DNA from: JARKQH01 sp964631605 | GTDB taxonomy: Bacteria; Verrucomicrobiota; Verrucomicrobiia; Limisphaerales; UBA8199 | Assembly: GCA_964631605.1 (NCBI GenBank) | Contig: CAZVYG010000055.1 | Location: 1 to 35,357 of the forward strand | Direction of reading: 5' to 3' | DNA length: 35,357 nucleotides | Shown here: positions 9,302 to 17,515 of the stretch, piece by piece | Numbering within the stretch: position 1 is the first letter of the stretch | How the letters are laid out: every line of letters starts with the position of its first letter | The notes under the pieces: model-generated | Seen by the model: the letters and a program-made list of their open reading frames with translations, nothing else | The model's database searches: none | Told to the model about the DNA's origin: nothing | Made by a program: the position numbers and the translations under genes

Positions 9302-10506
9302 TCCAGCAGGCGGTACCAGTTGTCGCGCTGGCGCGGCTCGTAGCCGAGGTCCGATATCAGCCGCCGCATGTCCTTGACCGTCATTCGGAAGGTGGTGCCT
9401 GCCTGCGAGACAACATTTTCCTCGATCATGATGCTGCCCAGGTCGTTGGCGCCGAATTTCAAGGCAACCTGGCCAATTTCCTGTCCCTGTGTGACCCAGG
9501 AACTTTGGACGCTGGGGAAATTATCAAGGTAAATTCGGGCCAGCGCCTGGGTGCTCAGGTATTCGTGAGCGCCGACGGTGGGGGCGCGGAGCTTCGTGTG
9601 CTCGGCCTGGAAGGTCCAGCAGATGAACGCGGTAAAGCCGCGGGTGCGGTCCTGCTGAACGCGCAGGCGCTCCAGATGCTCGATGCGGTCCTCGAGCGTT
9701 TCCACATGGCCGAACATCATCGTGGCGGAGGAGTTCAGGCCGAGGCGGTGGGCGACCTCCATCACCTCGAGCCAATCGTCGCTCATCGCCTTCAGGGGCG
9801 AGACGCGCTTTCGGACCCGGTCCACCAGAATCTCCCCTCCCCCGCCCGGGATGGAGCCCAGGCCGGCGGACTTGAAATCCGCAATAATCCGGTCCAGCGG
9901 CTCGTTAAAGACCTGGCGGAAGTGGATGAATTCGCTGGGGCTGAACCCGTGGATATTGACCTGGGGGAATTTGTGGTGAATGTGAGCGAGCAGGTCGAGG
10001 TACCACTGTTTCGTGAGGCTGGGGTGATGACCGCCCTGCAGAAGAATCTGGGTGCCGCCCAGGGCAAGGGTTTCTTCGATCTTCTGATCCAACTCGGCCA
10101 GGGAAATGACGTAGGCGTCGGCATCCTTTTCGGTCCGGTAAAAGGCGCAGAACTTGCAATAGACGTTGCAGATGTTGGTGTAATTGATGTTGCGATCCAC
10201 GATGTAGGTGACGATCTGGTTTCCGCGCCCCTCGTAGGCGGACTCCCGGGCCAATTGCCGCCGGCGGTCAGCCAGCGCGCCCAGTTCTTCCAACGGCAGG
10301 GCATACAGCCGGAGGGCCTCCGCCGGGTTAATCCGGCCTCCCGCCCACACCTTTTCGAGCAGATCGTCCAATAACTTGTCGTAGATCACGGGCACAAGGT
10401 AGCCCGCCGGGATGCTCCCGACAAATGCCTTTGCAAGGTTGAGAAGGGGCAGAGCCACCGTGCCCGCCGGCGGCTGGGTTGGGTTCACTTGATCGAGCCC
10501 GGCCAC
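9298..10506 (-). CDS. mqnC: cyclic dehypoxanthinyl futalosine synthase (radical SAM)
   Basis: This radical SAM enzyme closes the ring of dehypoxanthine futalosine in the futalosine route to menaquinone. The 4Fe-4S cluster motif is C113-X3-C117-X2-C120 (CNVYCKFC). Long stretches match the MqnC family: GGTQILLQGG, HGFSPSEF, GSIPGGGGEILVDRVRKR, SATMMFGHVET, ERIEHLERLR-like and GFTAFICWTFQ. This pattern separates it from the sister enzyme MqnE. The frame first opens at a GTG (10506) after an in-frame TGA. The first 35-40 residues are not family-like, so an internal GTG, for example at 10389, may be the true start. No other menaquinone gene is in the window. A perfect 20-bp palindrome lies just upstream. 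Confidence 0.92.
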   Translation of the reverse strand: MAGLDQVNPTQPPAGTVALPLLNLAKAFVGSIPAGYLVPVIYDKLLDDLLEKVWAGGRINPAEALRLYALPLEELGALADRRRQLARESAYEGRGNQIVTYIVDRNINYTNICNVYCKFCAFYRTEKDADAYVISLAELDQKIEETLALGGTQILLQGGHHPSLTKQWYLDLLAHIHHKFPQVNIHGFSPSEFIHFRQVFNEPLDRIIADFKSAGLGSIPGGGGEILVDRVRKRVSPLKAMSDDWLEVMEVAHRLGLNSSATMMFGHVETLEDRIEHLERLRVQQDRTRGFTAFICWTFQAEHTKLRAPTVGAHEYLSTQALARIYLDNFPSVQSSWVTQGQEIGQVALKFGANDLGSIMIEENVVSQAGTTFRMTVKDMRRLISDLGYEPRQRDNWYRLLD

Positions 10507-10511
10507 GGATC

Positions 10512-10531
10512 AGCCCATGGGCCCATGGGCT
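10512..10531. promoter_or_regulatory. perfect 20-bp palindrome upstream of mqnC
   Basis: AGCCCATGGGCCCATGGGCT reads the same on both strands and is also two head-to-tail copies of CCCATGGG. It lies five bases before the mqnC GTG and about 80 bases before the divergent oxidoreductase start, so it could be a shared operator or a structure in the mqnC leader. Function is not known. Confidence 0.4.
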
Positions 10532-10610
10532 CGAGCGTTTAAAAACCCTTGAACGCAGCACGCGGGCGTGGTCTGCTGAGCGCCCAGTGCAACTACCAAA
10601 CCGAGTTAAA

Positions 10611-12029
10611 ATGCATACAAAACCATCCGCTCCTACCGTTTTTTCCCGCCGCCAATTTCTGCGCCGCACTGCCGCGGCCGGCACATTCCTCATCGTCCCC
10701 GCGCAGGTGATCGGCTTGCGGGCCGGGACTTCCCCAAATGAGAAGCTGAACCTGGCGGGGATCGGCATTGGGGGACAGGGCGCCAGCGATCTGCGGGAGC
10801 TGGAGAGCGAGAACATCGTGGCGCTGTGCGACGTGGATTCGAACCATGCCGCGCGCACCTTCAAGAAATACCCCTCGGCCAAGCGGTTCACCGACTACCG
10901 GAAGATGCTGGACGAGATGAAGGAGATTGACGGCGTGGTGGTCGCCACTCCCGACCATCACCACGCGTTCGCTTCGATGGCGGCGATCCAGCGGGGCAAG
11001 CACGTGTATTGCGAAAAACCGCTGACCCATTCCGTTTGGGAAGCCCGGCGGCTGGCGGAAGCGGCCCGGGCCGCCAAAGTCGCCACGCAAATGGGCAACC
11101 AAGGCCAGGCGTCGGACCAAACCCGGCAGCTCTGCGAGTGCGTCTGGGCCGGCGTCATCGGCCCGGTGCGCGAAGTGCACATCTGGACAGACCGCCCCTC
11201 GCGCGGACTCTTCGAGGAATACTGGCCCCAGGGCATCTCGCGGCCCGGGGACAAACCGCCCATCCCCGGCGGCCTCGATTGGGACCTGTGGCTCGGCCCC
11301 GCGCCGGAACGCCCCTATCACTCGATTTATCATCCCTTCCGGTGGCGGGGTTGGTGGGATTTCGGCACCGGCGCCCTCGGCGACATCGGGTGCCACGCCA
11401 TGGACCCGGTGTTCCGGGCGCTGAAGCTGGGCGCGCCGGTCAGCGTCGAAGCCAGTTCCACCCGCGTCAACACCGAAACGTTCCCGCTGGGCTCGATGGT
11501 GACCTACCATTTCCCCGCCCGGGAAGCCGCGGTGCAGCCAATCAACCCGCACGTCCAGGGCCTGACCGGCACGGCAGCCGGGGCGATTGCAATGCCGCCC
11601 TGCAAGCTCGTTTGGTACGATGGCGGCCTTCGCCCGCCGCGTCCGACCGCCCTGCCGCAGGGCCAGGTGATGGGCGACAACGGCCGGTTGCTCATCGGGG
11701 ACGACGGTTTCATCCTCGGCAACCAGATTTATCCCGAGCGCAGCGCCGCCGCCGCCAAAGCCATTCAGAACCATCTGCCGCCTTCCCCAGGGCACTACCG
11801 GGAATGGGTCCAAGCCTGCAAAGGGGGCAAACCGGCCGGCTCAAACTTCGATTGGGCCGGTCCCCTGACGGAAGCGGTCCTTTTGGGAAATGTGGCCCTG
11901 CGGGTGCAGTTGCGGGAGGACCTAACCCTGGGTCGGCTGCTCTGGGATGCCGAGCACCTCAAATGCCCGAACCTCGAGGAAGCGAACCAGTTTATCCGAC
12001 GCGCCTATCGGCCGGGCTGGAGCCTGTAA
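10611..12029 (+). CDS. Tat-exported Gfo/Idh/MocA-family oxidoreductase
   Basis: A 472-residue protein with a twin-arginine signal (SRRQFLRRTAAAG, about 13-25). An NAD(P)-binding Rossmann fold follows (GIGIGGQGASDL), with an acidic end of the second strand (LCDVDSN) and the family motif CEKPLTH near 140. The C-terminal half is the dimer and substrate domain of the Gfo/Idh/MocA family. Periplasmic members of this type are very numerous in Verrucomicrobia and Planctomycetes and are usually tied to breakdown of unusual sugars, inositols or polysaccharides. The substrate cannot be read from the sequence. The ATG at 10611 is chosen because it places the Tat motif at the N-terminus; the frame is open from 10479 but that extension is not family-like. 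It converges with the ftsZ-like gene, 26 bases away. Confidence 0.88.
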   Translation: MHTKPSAPTVFSRRQFLRRTAAAGTFLIVPAQVIGLRAGTSPNEKLNLAGIGIGGQGASDLRELESENIVALCDVDSNHAARTFKKYPSAKRFTDYRKMLDEMKEIDGVVVATPDHHHAFASMAAIQRGKHVYCEKPLTHSVWEARRLAEAARAAKVATQMGNQGQASDQTRQLCECVWAGVIGPVREVHIWTDRPSRGLFEEYWPQGISRPGDKPPIPGGLDWDLWLGPAPERPYHSIYHPFRWRGWWDFGTGALGDIGCHAMDPVFRALKLGAPVSVEASSTRVNTETFPLGSMVTYHFPAREAAVQPINPHVQGLTGTAAGAIAMPPCKLVWYDGGLRPPRPTALPQGQVMGDNGRLLIGDDGFILGNQIYPERSAAAAKAIQNHLPPSPGHYREWVQACKGGKPAGSNFDWAGPLTEAVLLGNVALRVQLREDLTLGRLLWDAEHLKCPNLEEANQFIRRAYRPGWSL

Positions 12030-12055
12030 ACTCGCGTGGGTGTTGACCGCCGTGG

Positions 12056-13405
12056 TCAGTTGAGGGAGACATGGCGGCGAATATAGGTGGGGATGTCGAG
12101 GTCTTCGCCCTGGTGGATCGTCGGCTCGCTCTTTTCGAACCGGCCTTTGGAAATGATTTCGAGGGGGAGCTGGCCCTGGCGGAGCCGCGTCACGGGCTTC
12201 CGCTGCCGCCGCAGGTGGTCCAGTGTCTGCGCTGTGGCGGCCGGCGGAGGCGGGACGAAACGTGAAGCGGGCCGGGCGGTCGAGCCAGGCGAAAGGAGGG
12301 ACAAGGGGTTGTTGGTTTCGAGAGGTCGTGACGCCCCGCAACCCGCCGGCTGCTCCGCGGTGGAGGCCTGCTCATTCCCAAGCAACTCCGGCGACGCAAC
12401 CATGAACGAGATGCGCAAGCGGTCGGCCAGTTCCGGCCGCAAAGCCGCCCCCATCACGATGGGCACCCCCGGCAGCTCGCTGTGAATGCGGTCCATCAGC
12501 CGGCTGACCTCGGCCATGGTGAGGGAAGCGTCCGCCGCCAGCGACACCGCAACCAGTGGAGCCGTTTTCAGCAGCGCGCCGCCTTCAAACACAGGGTGAA
12601 CCAGCAACCGATCAGCCGCTTCGGCTCCGCGGTTGGGTCCGCGAGCCTCGCCCGCCACCCAGGCGCATTCGTTGGAGTGCTGGCGAACCAGCTCGCAGAG
12701 GTCCGCCAGGGGAAGCCCGATAACGGTTTCGGAGGCGAACCCCTGACACGCCGCGGTAATGGCCGCAGCAAACAGAGAGTTGGTGGTGTTGAAGGTATCC
12801 ACCAGGCTTGTGTTCTCTCCCATCAGCGGAATGAGCCTCTGGTTGGGCTGGCAGACCACCAGGTCGGCGCTCTCTTTGAGCCGCAGCAGGCCCGCCTCCG
12901 CCGTCCGCATGCGCAAGCTGCCCTCGCACTCGAAGGGCATCGCCGCGAACGCCAGCACAAAGGCGCCGGTTTCCCGGGCCAGGGCGGCGAGGGCGGGAGC
13001 GGCAAGGGTGCCGAGGTGACCGCCCAAGCCGGTGACCACGCCCACCACCTTTGCGCCGGCGCACAGCGCCTTGATGCGCGGCGCCTGCTCGACAACGGCG
13101 GCGCGAATCCGGTCCGCGCTGGTGGCAACCAGGCCGCTGGAGGGAAGGTTGTGCAACGCCAAAGTCTCCGCCACCGGCGGCGCGACGCGGGAGCCGCCCT
13201 CGGCATGAACCGCGACGGCGCAGGCGGCCAGCGCGGGGTCGGAGGCCAGGCGCTTGAGCACGTTGAGGCCGGCGCCACCCACCGCAAAAAGTCGTACCGG
13301 CGGCGCGGCGGACGCGGCGGATGTCGCGGCCGGGGCGGGAACTGGGGCGGCGCCGGGACTGGCATCCAGTTGGGTGAAGGAGGGTTGGTCGGGAGAAGCA
13401 TTCAT
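12056..13405 (-). CDS. ftsZ: FtsZ-like protein with degraded GTPase motifs
   Basis: A 449-residue tubulin/FtsZ-fold protein in the ftsZ slot after ftsA. It aligns with FtsZ end to end: VGGAGLN (42-48), PFECEG with E161 and R165, QPNQRL with N188, the TFNTTN stretch (204-209), and the second domain to about 338. The GTP machinery is eroded. The tubulin signature GGGTGTG reads GGHLGTL (128-134). The nucleotide-contacting AVNTD reads AVHAE (65-69). The catalytic T7 loop NxDxxD reads GLPLAD (230-235), keeping only the last Asp. A Pro/Ala-rich N-terminal extension of about 36 residues precedes the core. A linker of about 95 residues leads to the C-terminal peptide DLDIPTYIRR (435-444), which in FtsZ binds FtsA. 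The ATG at 13405 lies 14 bases after the ftsA stop. I infer an FtsZ derivative with lost or much altered GTPase activity. Confidence 0.85.
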   Translation of the reverse strand: MNASPDQPSFTQLDASPGAAPVPAPAATSAASAAPPVRLFAVGGAGLNVLKRLASDPALAACAVAVHAEGGSRVAPPVAETLALHNLPSSGLVATSADRIRAAVVEQAPRIKALCAGAKVVGVVTGLGGHLGTLAAPALAALARETGAFVLAFAAMPFECEGSLRMRTAEAGLLRLKESADLVVCQPNQRLIPLMGENTSLVDTFNTTNSLFAAAITAACQGFASETVIGLPLADLCELVRQHSNECAWVAGEARGPNRGAEAADRLLVHPVFEGGALLKTAPLVAVSLAADASLTMAEVSRLMDRIHSELPGVPIVMGAALRPELADRLRISFMVASPELLGNEQASTAEQPAGCGASRPLETNNPLSLLSPGSTARPASRFVPPPPAATAQTLDHLRRQRKPVTRLRQGQLPLEIISKGRFEKSEPTIHQGEDLDIPTYIRRHVSLN

Positions 13406-13419
13406 GGGTGAAACAGGGG

Positions 13420-14658
13420 TTAGCGGGAGGCGTCTCCTTTGGGGCCGCGCAGAAATTGGCCGAGGGACTTGAGGCTTTCGGGCAGCCAGGGTTTGGAGGT
13501 CTTTTTGCGCTGTTGAAACGAGCCGAATTTCACCAGGCCGATGGCCGTGGCGAACTCGGGCTGATCCAGGGCGGATCTGAGCCCGCTGATCGAGTTGGTT
13601 TTGCCGACCGACACGGGCATTTGCAGCACCTGCTCGGCAAGTTTGGCAATCTGCGGAATGCGCGAGCCGCCGCCGCACAGGAAGACCCCGGCCCGGAGAT
13701 ACTCCAGGACGCCGGCCTGTTCGAGGTCCTGGGCGATCAATTGGAAAATCTCCTCCAGACGCACGGACATGATGCGGCGGAGGTGCTCGAGGTTGATGAC
13801 TTTCATGGGCAATCCCAACTCGCTGGCGAGGGTGATCATCCGGCCCTTGTCCTCGTCCTGGAGGAGCGCGGTGCCGTGTTCAATCTTGAGTTTCTCGGCC
13901 CGGCCCAGCGGGACTTTCAAACCGTAGGCGAGGTCGTTGGAGACGTGGTCACCGCCCACCGCCAGGACGCCGGTGTGTTTGATGATGCCATTGGCATACA
14001 CCACGTAGTCGGTGGTGCCGCCGCCGATGTCAATCACCAGCGAGCCCAGTTCCTTTTGCTCGTTGGTGAGCAGCGCCAGCGAGGACGCCAGCCCGTTGAA
14101 AACAATGTCGTCCACTTCCAACTGCAACCCCTTGACCACCCGGATGGGGTTTTGGAGGCGGTTCGAGCGCCCATGCACCACGTGAACATCCACCTCGACC
14201 CGCGAGCCGAGCATGCCCACGGGATTGACGATGCCGTCCTGGCCGTCCACGAGAAAATGCTGTCGGATGGCATGAATCACGTGGTTTTCGATGGGGATAT
14301 TGATGGCCTTGGCGTTTTTGATGACGTCCTGGACATCCTCCTCGGTGATCTCGCGATCGGCCGACACGACCGGGTGCACCCCCCGATTGTTGAAGCCGCG
14401 CAGGTGCCCGCCGGTCACCCCGAGAAAAACGCTGCGAATTTCGACATCGGCCATCTGCTCGGCCTCGACAATCGCCTGGCGGATGTCGTCCTCCGCCGCC
14501 TGGGGGTCGGTGATTTCGCCTTTGCGGACGCCGCGGGAGCGGGCCTGGCCGAGGCCGATGATGTTCAGCGCGCCGTCGGGGTTGAACTCGCCAACCACGG
14601 CACAGACCTTCGAAGTGCCAATCTCCAGGCCGACGATAATGGAAGCAGGGTCAAACAT
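13420..14658 (-). CDS. ftsA: cell division actin-like ATPase FtsA
   Basis: A 412-residue actin-fold protein that tethers FtsZ filaments to the membrane. The phosphate-1 motif is GLEIGTSKVCAVVG at the N-terminus. The FtsA-specific 1C subdomain follows (RSVFLGVTGGHLRG through ITEEDVQDVI), then phosphate-2 (VIDIGGGTTDYVVY) and the adenosine motif (FLCGGGSRIPQI). The C-terminus carries a short amphipathic helix, KPWLPESLKSLGQFLRG, of the membrane-binding type. All hallmark motifs look intact, in contrast to the FtsZ-like neighbour. The start at 14658 has a good AGGA site and overlaps the ftsQ end by 8 bases, implying coupling. Confidence 0.95.
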   Translation of the reverse strand: MFDPASIIVGLEIGTSKVCAVVGEFNPDGALNIIGLGQARSRGVRKGEITDPQAAEDDIRQAIVEAEQMADVEIRSVFLGVTGGHLRGFNNRGVHPVVSADREITEEDVQDVIKNAKAINIPIENHVIHAIRQHFLVDGQDGIVNPVGMLGSRVEVDVHVVHGRSNRLQNPIRVVKGLQLEVDDIVFNGLASSLALLTNEQKELGSLVIDIGGGTTDYVVYANGIIKHTGVLAVGGDHVSNDLAYGLKVPLGRAEKLKIEHGTALLQDEDKGRMITLASELGLPMKVINLEHLRRIMSVRLEEIFQLIAQDLEQAGVLEYLRAGVFLCGGGSRIPQIAKLAEQVLQMPVSVGKTNSISGLRSALDQPEFATAIGLVKFGSFQQRKKTSKPWLPESLKSLGQFLRGPKGDASR

Positions 14659-15613
14659 TCTTTTTCCTGTTGCGGGTGGGTTTGGACAACTTGGGAGCGG
14701 AGGGAGGGAGGGTGCTGGCTTCCAGCCAGCGCACCGGGATATTGTTGCTAATCGCCAGGTCCATCGAGGCAATCGCCTTGCCAAAGCGCTGTCCCCGCTC
14801 GGCGATATCGCGCCACCGGCGCAGTTGCTGCTCGAAGTTGACCAGGCCAAAAGTGATCTCGCTGCCCTGATCGGTGGTGACGACGACGACATCGGAGGCC
14901 GAGACATCAATTCGTTTGAGCTCGGACCAGCCGGCCATGGGCGAAGCCTCAAAGGCCGTGATCAGCCGCAGTGCCGCCTGCAGGGGTGGCGACTCGATGC
15001 GGCGCCCCGGCTGCACCTCGTTCAAATTGAGGCCGAAGATGACCGGCAGGCGCAGGTCGCGGTCGTCCGAGGGGGTGGCGCGCTGGCTCGGGTCCAGCGG
15101 GAGGATGACGAAGCCCTCTTCATCCAGGAAGCAGGTTGCGAATTGCAAAGGGGCGTCCGGCCGCGGCCGGGGCAGATTGAGTTGAGCGATGGGCTCGCGT
15201 TCGGCCACCACCAGGCGCAGCGTGTGAGGCAGAATCCGCTCGATGGACACCGTGCGCACGAGGGAAACCAGCTCGAGATCACGTTTGACGCGGGCCAGAT
15301 CCAGCGCCAGCAGGTTGTCGCCCGGCTTCACCCGCGCCCAGCGCCGGATTTGGTCGGGAGCAATGATGCCGTCGGTTTGAACGTCAATGGTTTGGATGGC
15401 GAAGGCGCGGTTGTTGTAAAGGAGCCGGTTGAGGGCAAGCTGGCCGGCGCGCCAAAACAGGTAAATGGAGAAGACCGCGGCAAAAACCACGCCGAGGGCG
15501 AGGGCCGCCATTCGCAGGCGGGCGGCGCGAACCTGGCTCGAGCGCAGTTTGACATCCAGCAGATATTCCCGCCGGAGTCGCCGGTTTTTGGGTTTGCGCT
15601 GGAACCAACTCAT
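14651..15613 (-). CDS. ftsQ: cell division protein FtsQ/DivIB
   Basis: A 320-residue single-pass membrane protein of the divisome. A basic cytoplasmic N-terminus (about 1-32) is followed by one membrane helix (about 33-55) and a POTRA domain (about 70-140: IQTIDVQTDG, IRRWARVKPGDNLLALDL, VSIERILPHTLRLVVAEREPIA). A beta domain and a basic tail (PTRNRKKNV) complete it. It is assigned by topology, the POTRA pattern and position between ddl and ftsA. It would bridge FtsA/FtsZ to FtsL and the FtsW-FtsI synthase. Confidence 0.9.
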   Translation of the reverse strand: MSWFQRKPKNRRLRREYLLDVKLRSSQVRAARLRMAALALGVVFAAVFSIYLFWRAGQLALNRLLYNNRAFAIQTIDVQTDGIIAPDQIRRWARVKPGDNLLALDLARVKRDLELVSLVRTVSIERILPHTLRLVVAEREPIAQLNLPRPRPDAPLQFATCFLDEEGFVILPLDPSQRATPSDDRDLRLPVIFGLNLNEVQPGRRIESPPLQAALRLITAFEASPMAGWSELKRIDVSASDVVVVTTDQGSEITFGLVNFEQQLRRWRDIAERGQRFGKAIASMDLAISNNIPVRWLEASTLPPSAPKLSKPTRNRKKNV

Positions 15614-15648
15614 GACCTTGCTAAGAGCCGTGGTTGCAACATTTCACT

Positions 15649-16563
15649 CTACTTGTTTCGGGGAGACCGCCGCCATGCGAGTTGAACCATTCGATCGCAC
15701 AAGTTCGCGTAAGTGATTCCGGCGGCCGCCGCGGCCTTGGGCAACAAACTGGTCTCGGTCATGCCGGGGAGCGTGTTGACCTCCAGCACATAGACCGCGC
15801 CAGACGCATGCACCATCACGTCCACCCGCGCATAATCCCGCCCGCCGATGGCCCGGAATGCGCCCAGGCCCGCCTGCTGAATGCGCGCGGTGGTTTCGGG
15901 GTCGAAGGGAGCCGGACACAAATAGTCGGTGGTGCCGCTGGTGTACTTGGTTTGATAATCATAAACGCCGGTCTTGGGCCGAACCTCGACCACGGGGAGC
16001 GGTTGGCCGTCAAGGATACCCACCGTCGTTTCCCGGCCGCTGATGCGCTCCTCCAGCAATACCCGCGTGTCGTGGCGGAGCGCTTCGGCCAGCGCCCGGC
16101 TCCAATCCGCCACCCGTTCCACGAACTGCAGTCCGACGCTGGACCCCTGGCAAACGGGCTTGAGCACCACGGGCGGCTGCCATCCCAGCGGCCAACTGGC
16201 GCGAACCGAATCGAACCACGCGAAGCGCGGCGTCGGAATGCCCGCCGCCACCAGGCGCTGTTTGGTCAGCAGTTTATCAAACCCAATTCGGCTGGCTTCC
16301 GCATCACAGCCCGTGTACGCGACCCCCAACTGGTCCAACTCCCGCTGAAGGGTCCCATCCTCGCCGTAGGTCCCGTGCAGCGCCAGAAAGACCACGTCGG
16401 TTTCGGCCGGAAGCCGCCACCGCCCCGGTTGGGGGTCCACCTCGCTGACCTTGTAACCGCATTCCCGCAAGGCCTGCGCCACCGCCGCTCCCGAGCGGAG
16501 CGACACCTCCCGTTCGGCGCTCGGACCGCCACACATGACCGTCACCTGCAATGGCCTACTCAT
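15649..16563 (-). CDS. ddl: D-alanine--D-alanine ligase
   Basis: An ATP-grasp enzyme of about 304 residues that makes D-Ala-D-Ala for MurF. Family motifs are CGGPSAEREVSLRSG at the N-terminus, ALHGTYGEDGTLQ, PVVLKPVCQGSSVGL (ATP site), LLEERISGRE, and the metal-binding YARVDVMV and VLEVNTLPGMTETSLLP. The ATG at 16563 is preferred, as it places the CGGPSAE motif close to the start; it overlaps the murB end by 8 bases. Its place after murB is the normal dcw order. Confidence 0.95.
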   Translation of the reverse strand: MSRPLQVTVMCGGPSAEREVSLRSGAAVAQALRECGYKVSEVDPQPGRWRLPAETDVVFLALHGTYGEDGTLQRELDQLGVAYTGCDAEASRIGFDKLLTKQRLVAAGIPTPRFAWFDSVRASWPLGWQPPVVLKPVCQGSSVGLQFVERVADWSRALAEALRHDTRVLLEERISGRETTVGILDGQPLPVVEVRPKTGVYDYQTKYTSGTTDYLCPAPFDPETTARIQQAGLGAFRAIGGRDYARVDVMVHASGAVYVLEVNTLPGMTETSLLPKAAAAAGITYANLCDRMVQLAWRRSPRNK

Positions 16564-17515
16564 CGCTACCCACCATTTCCACTTCCGTCTCCAATTCAAC
16601 GCCCCGCTCCGAACGCGCCCGCTCGCGGATCAATTCGATGAGGCGACAGACATCCCGCGCGGTGGCGTTGCCGTCATTGACAATGAAATTTCCGTGCTCG
16701 AGGGAAATGCGGGCTCCGCCGACCCGCGTGCCTTTGAGTCCCAGTTCGTCAATCAAGCGCCCGGCCGGAATGCCGGCAGGGTTTTTGAACATGCACCCGG
16801 CGCTGGGCGCCGCCGGTTGGGTGCTCCACCGTTTCCGACTGTACTGGCTCATCCGCTGTTCGATCTCCTCCCGCCGGGCCGGCACGCCCTGAAAAACGGC
16901 CCCCAGCACGATCCGCTCCCGCAAGCCGGCGCAGTGGCGGTAACCAACCCCCAAGTGGGCGGGCCCGGATTCGCCCACCGCTCCGGCAGCGTCCATGAAT
17001 CGAACCGAAAGCACCCGGTCGAAAATGCTGGAGCCCATCGCGCCGGCATTCATTCGCAGAGCGCCGCCGACACTTCCGGGTATCCCCTCGAGAAATTCCA
17101 GCCCCCCCAAACCGTGGTTCTTCGCGGAATTCGCCACGGCCTTGAGCCGCGCGCCCGCGCCGCACTTCAAGGTCGCCTCCTTCGCGGCCACCTCGATCGT
17201 GCCGAAAGAAGGATGCCCGAGGCATACCACCAGGCCGCGCCAACCCCCATCCCGCACCAGCAGGTTCGAGCCCCTTCCCAGCACGAGCAGCGGCAGGCGC
17301 CGCTCGGCGGCAAAACGCACAACCACGCTCAAATCGCTTTCGCAGCCCGGCTCGGCGTAAACGTCCGCAGGGCCGCCCACCCGCAAGGTCGTCCGCCTGG
17401 CCAGCGGCTCGTGCGCTCGAATGACGGTCGCCGGCGACACCAACCGCGCCAATTCGCCGGCCAGCGCGTCCGCGGCGGCTGGCTCGAGTTGTGAGGGACG
17501 ATCGGCCGGCGTCAT
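16556..17515 (-). CDS. murB: UDP-N-acetylenolpyruvoylglucosamine reductase
   Basis: A 319-residue FAD enzyme that reduces UDP-GlcNAc-enolpyruvate to UDP-MurNAc. FAD-binding motifs are LGRGSNLLV and GLEFLEGIPGSVGGALRMNAGA. The YSRKRWSTQP and SAGCMFKNP motifs belong to the short MurB type, and HGNFIVNDGNATA is near the end. In SAGCMFKNP the residue at the usual catalytic serine is Cys (C241). The ATG overlaps the murG stop by four bases (ATGA). The usual murC between murG and murB is absent. Confidence 0.95.
   Translation of the reverse strand: MTPADRPSQLEPAAADALAGELARLVSPATVIRAHEPLARRTTLRVGGPADVYAEPGCESDLSVVVRFAAERRLPLLVLGRGSNLLVRDGGWRGLVVCLGHPSFGTIEVAAKEATLKCGAGARLKAVANSAKNHGLGGLEFLEGIPGSVGGALRMNAGAMGSSIFDRVLSVRFMDAAGAVGESGPAHLGVGYRHCAGLRERIVLGAVFQGVPARREEIEQRMSQYSRKRWSTQPAAPSAGCMFKNPAGIPAGRLIDELGLKGTRVGGARISLEHGNFIVNDGNATARDVCRLIELIRERARSERGVELETEVEMVGSDE

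Noticed and set aside
10479..10610. Upstream extension of the Gfo/Idh gene
   Set aside because: It would bury the Tat signal inside the protein and overlap the mqnC start; the ATG at 10611 places the twin-arginine motif properly.
12044..12058. Hairpin TGACC-gccgt-GGTCA between the oxidoreductase and ftsZ-like genes as a bidirectional terminator
   Set aside because: The stem is only five base pairs and no U-tract follows on either strand.
13406..13678. N-terminal extension of the ftsZ-like gene up to 13678
   Set aside because: The extension overlaps the ftsA coding end in another frame and is Arg/Gln-rich without family likeness; the ATG at 13405 fits better.
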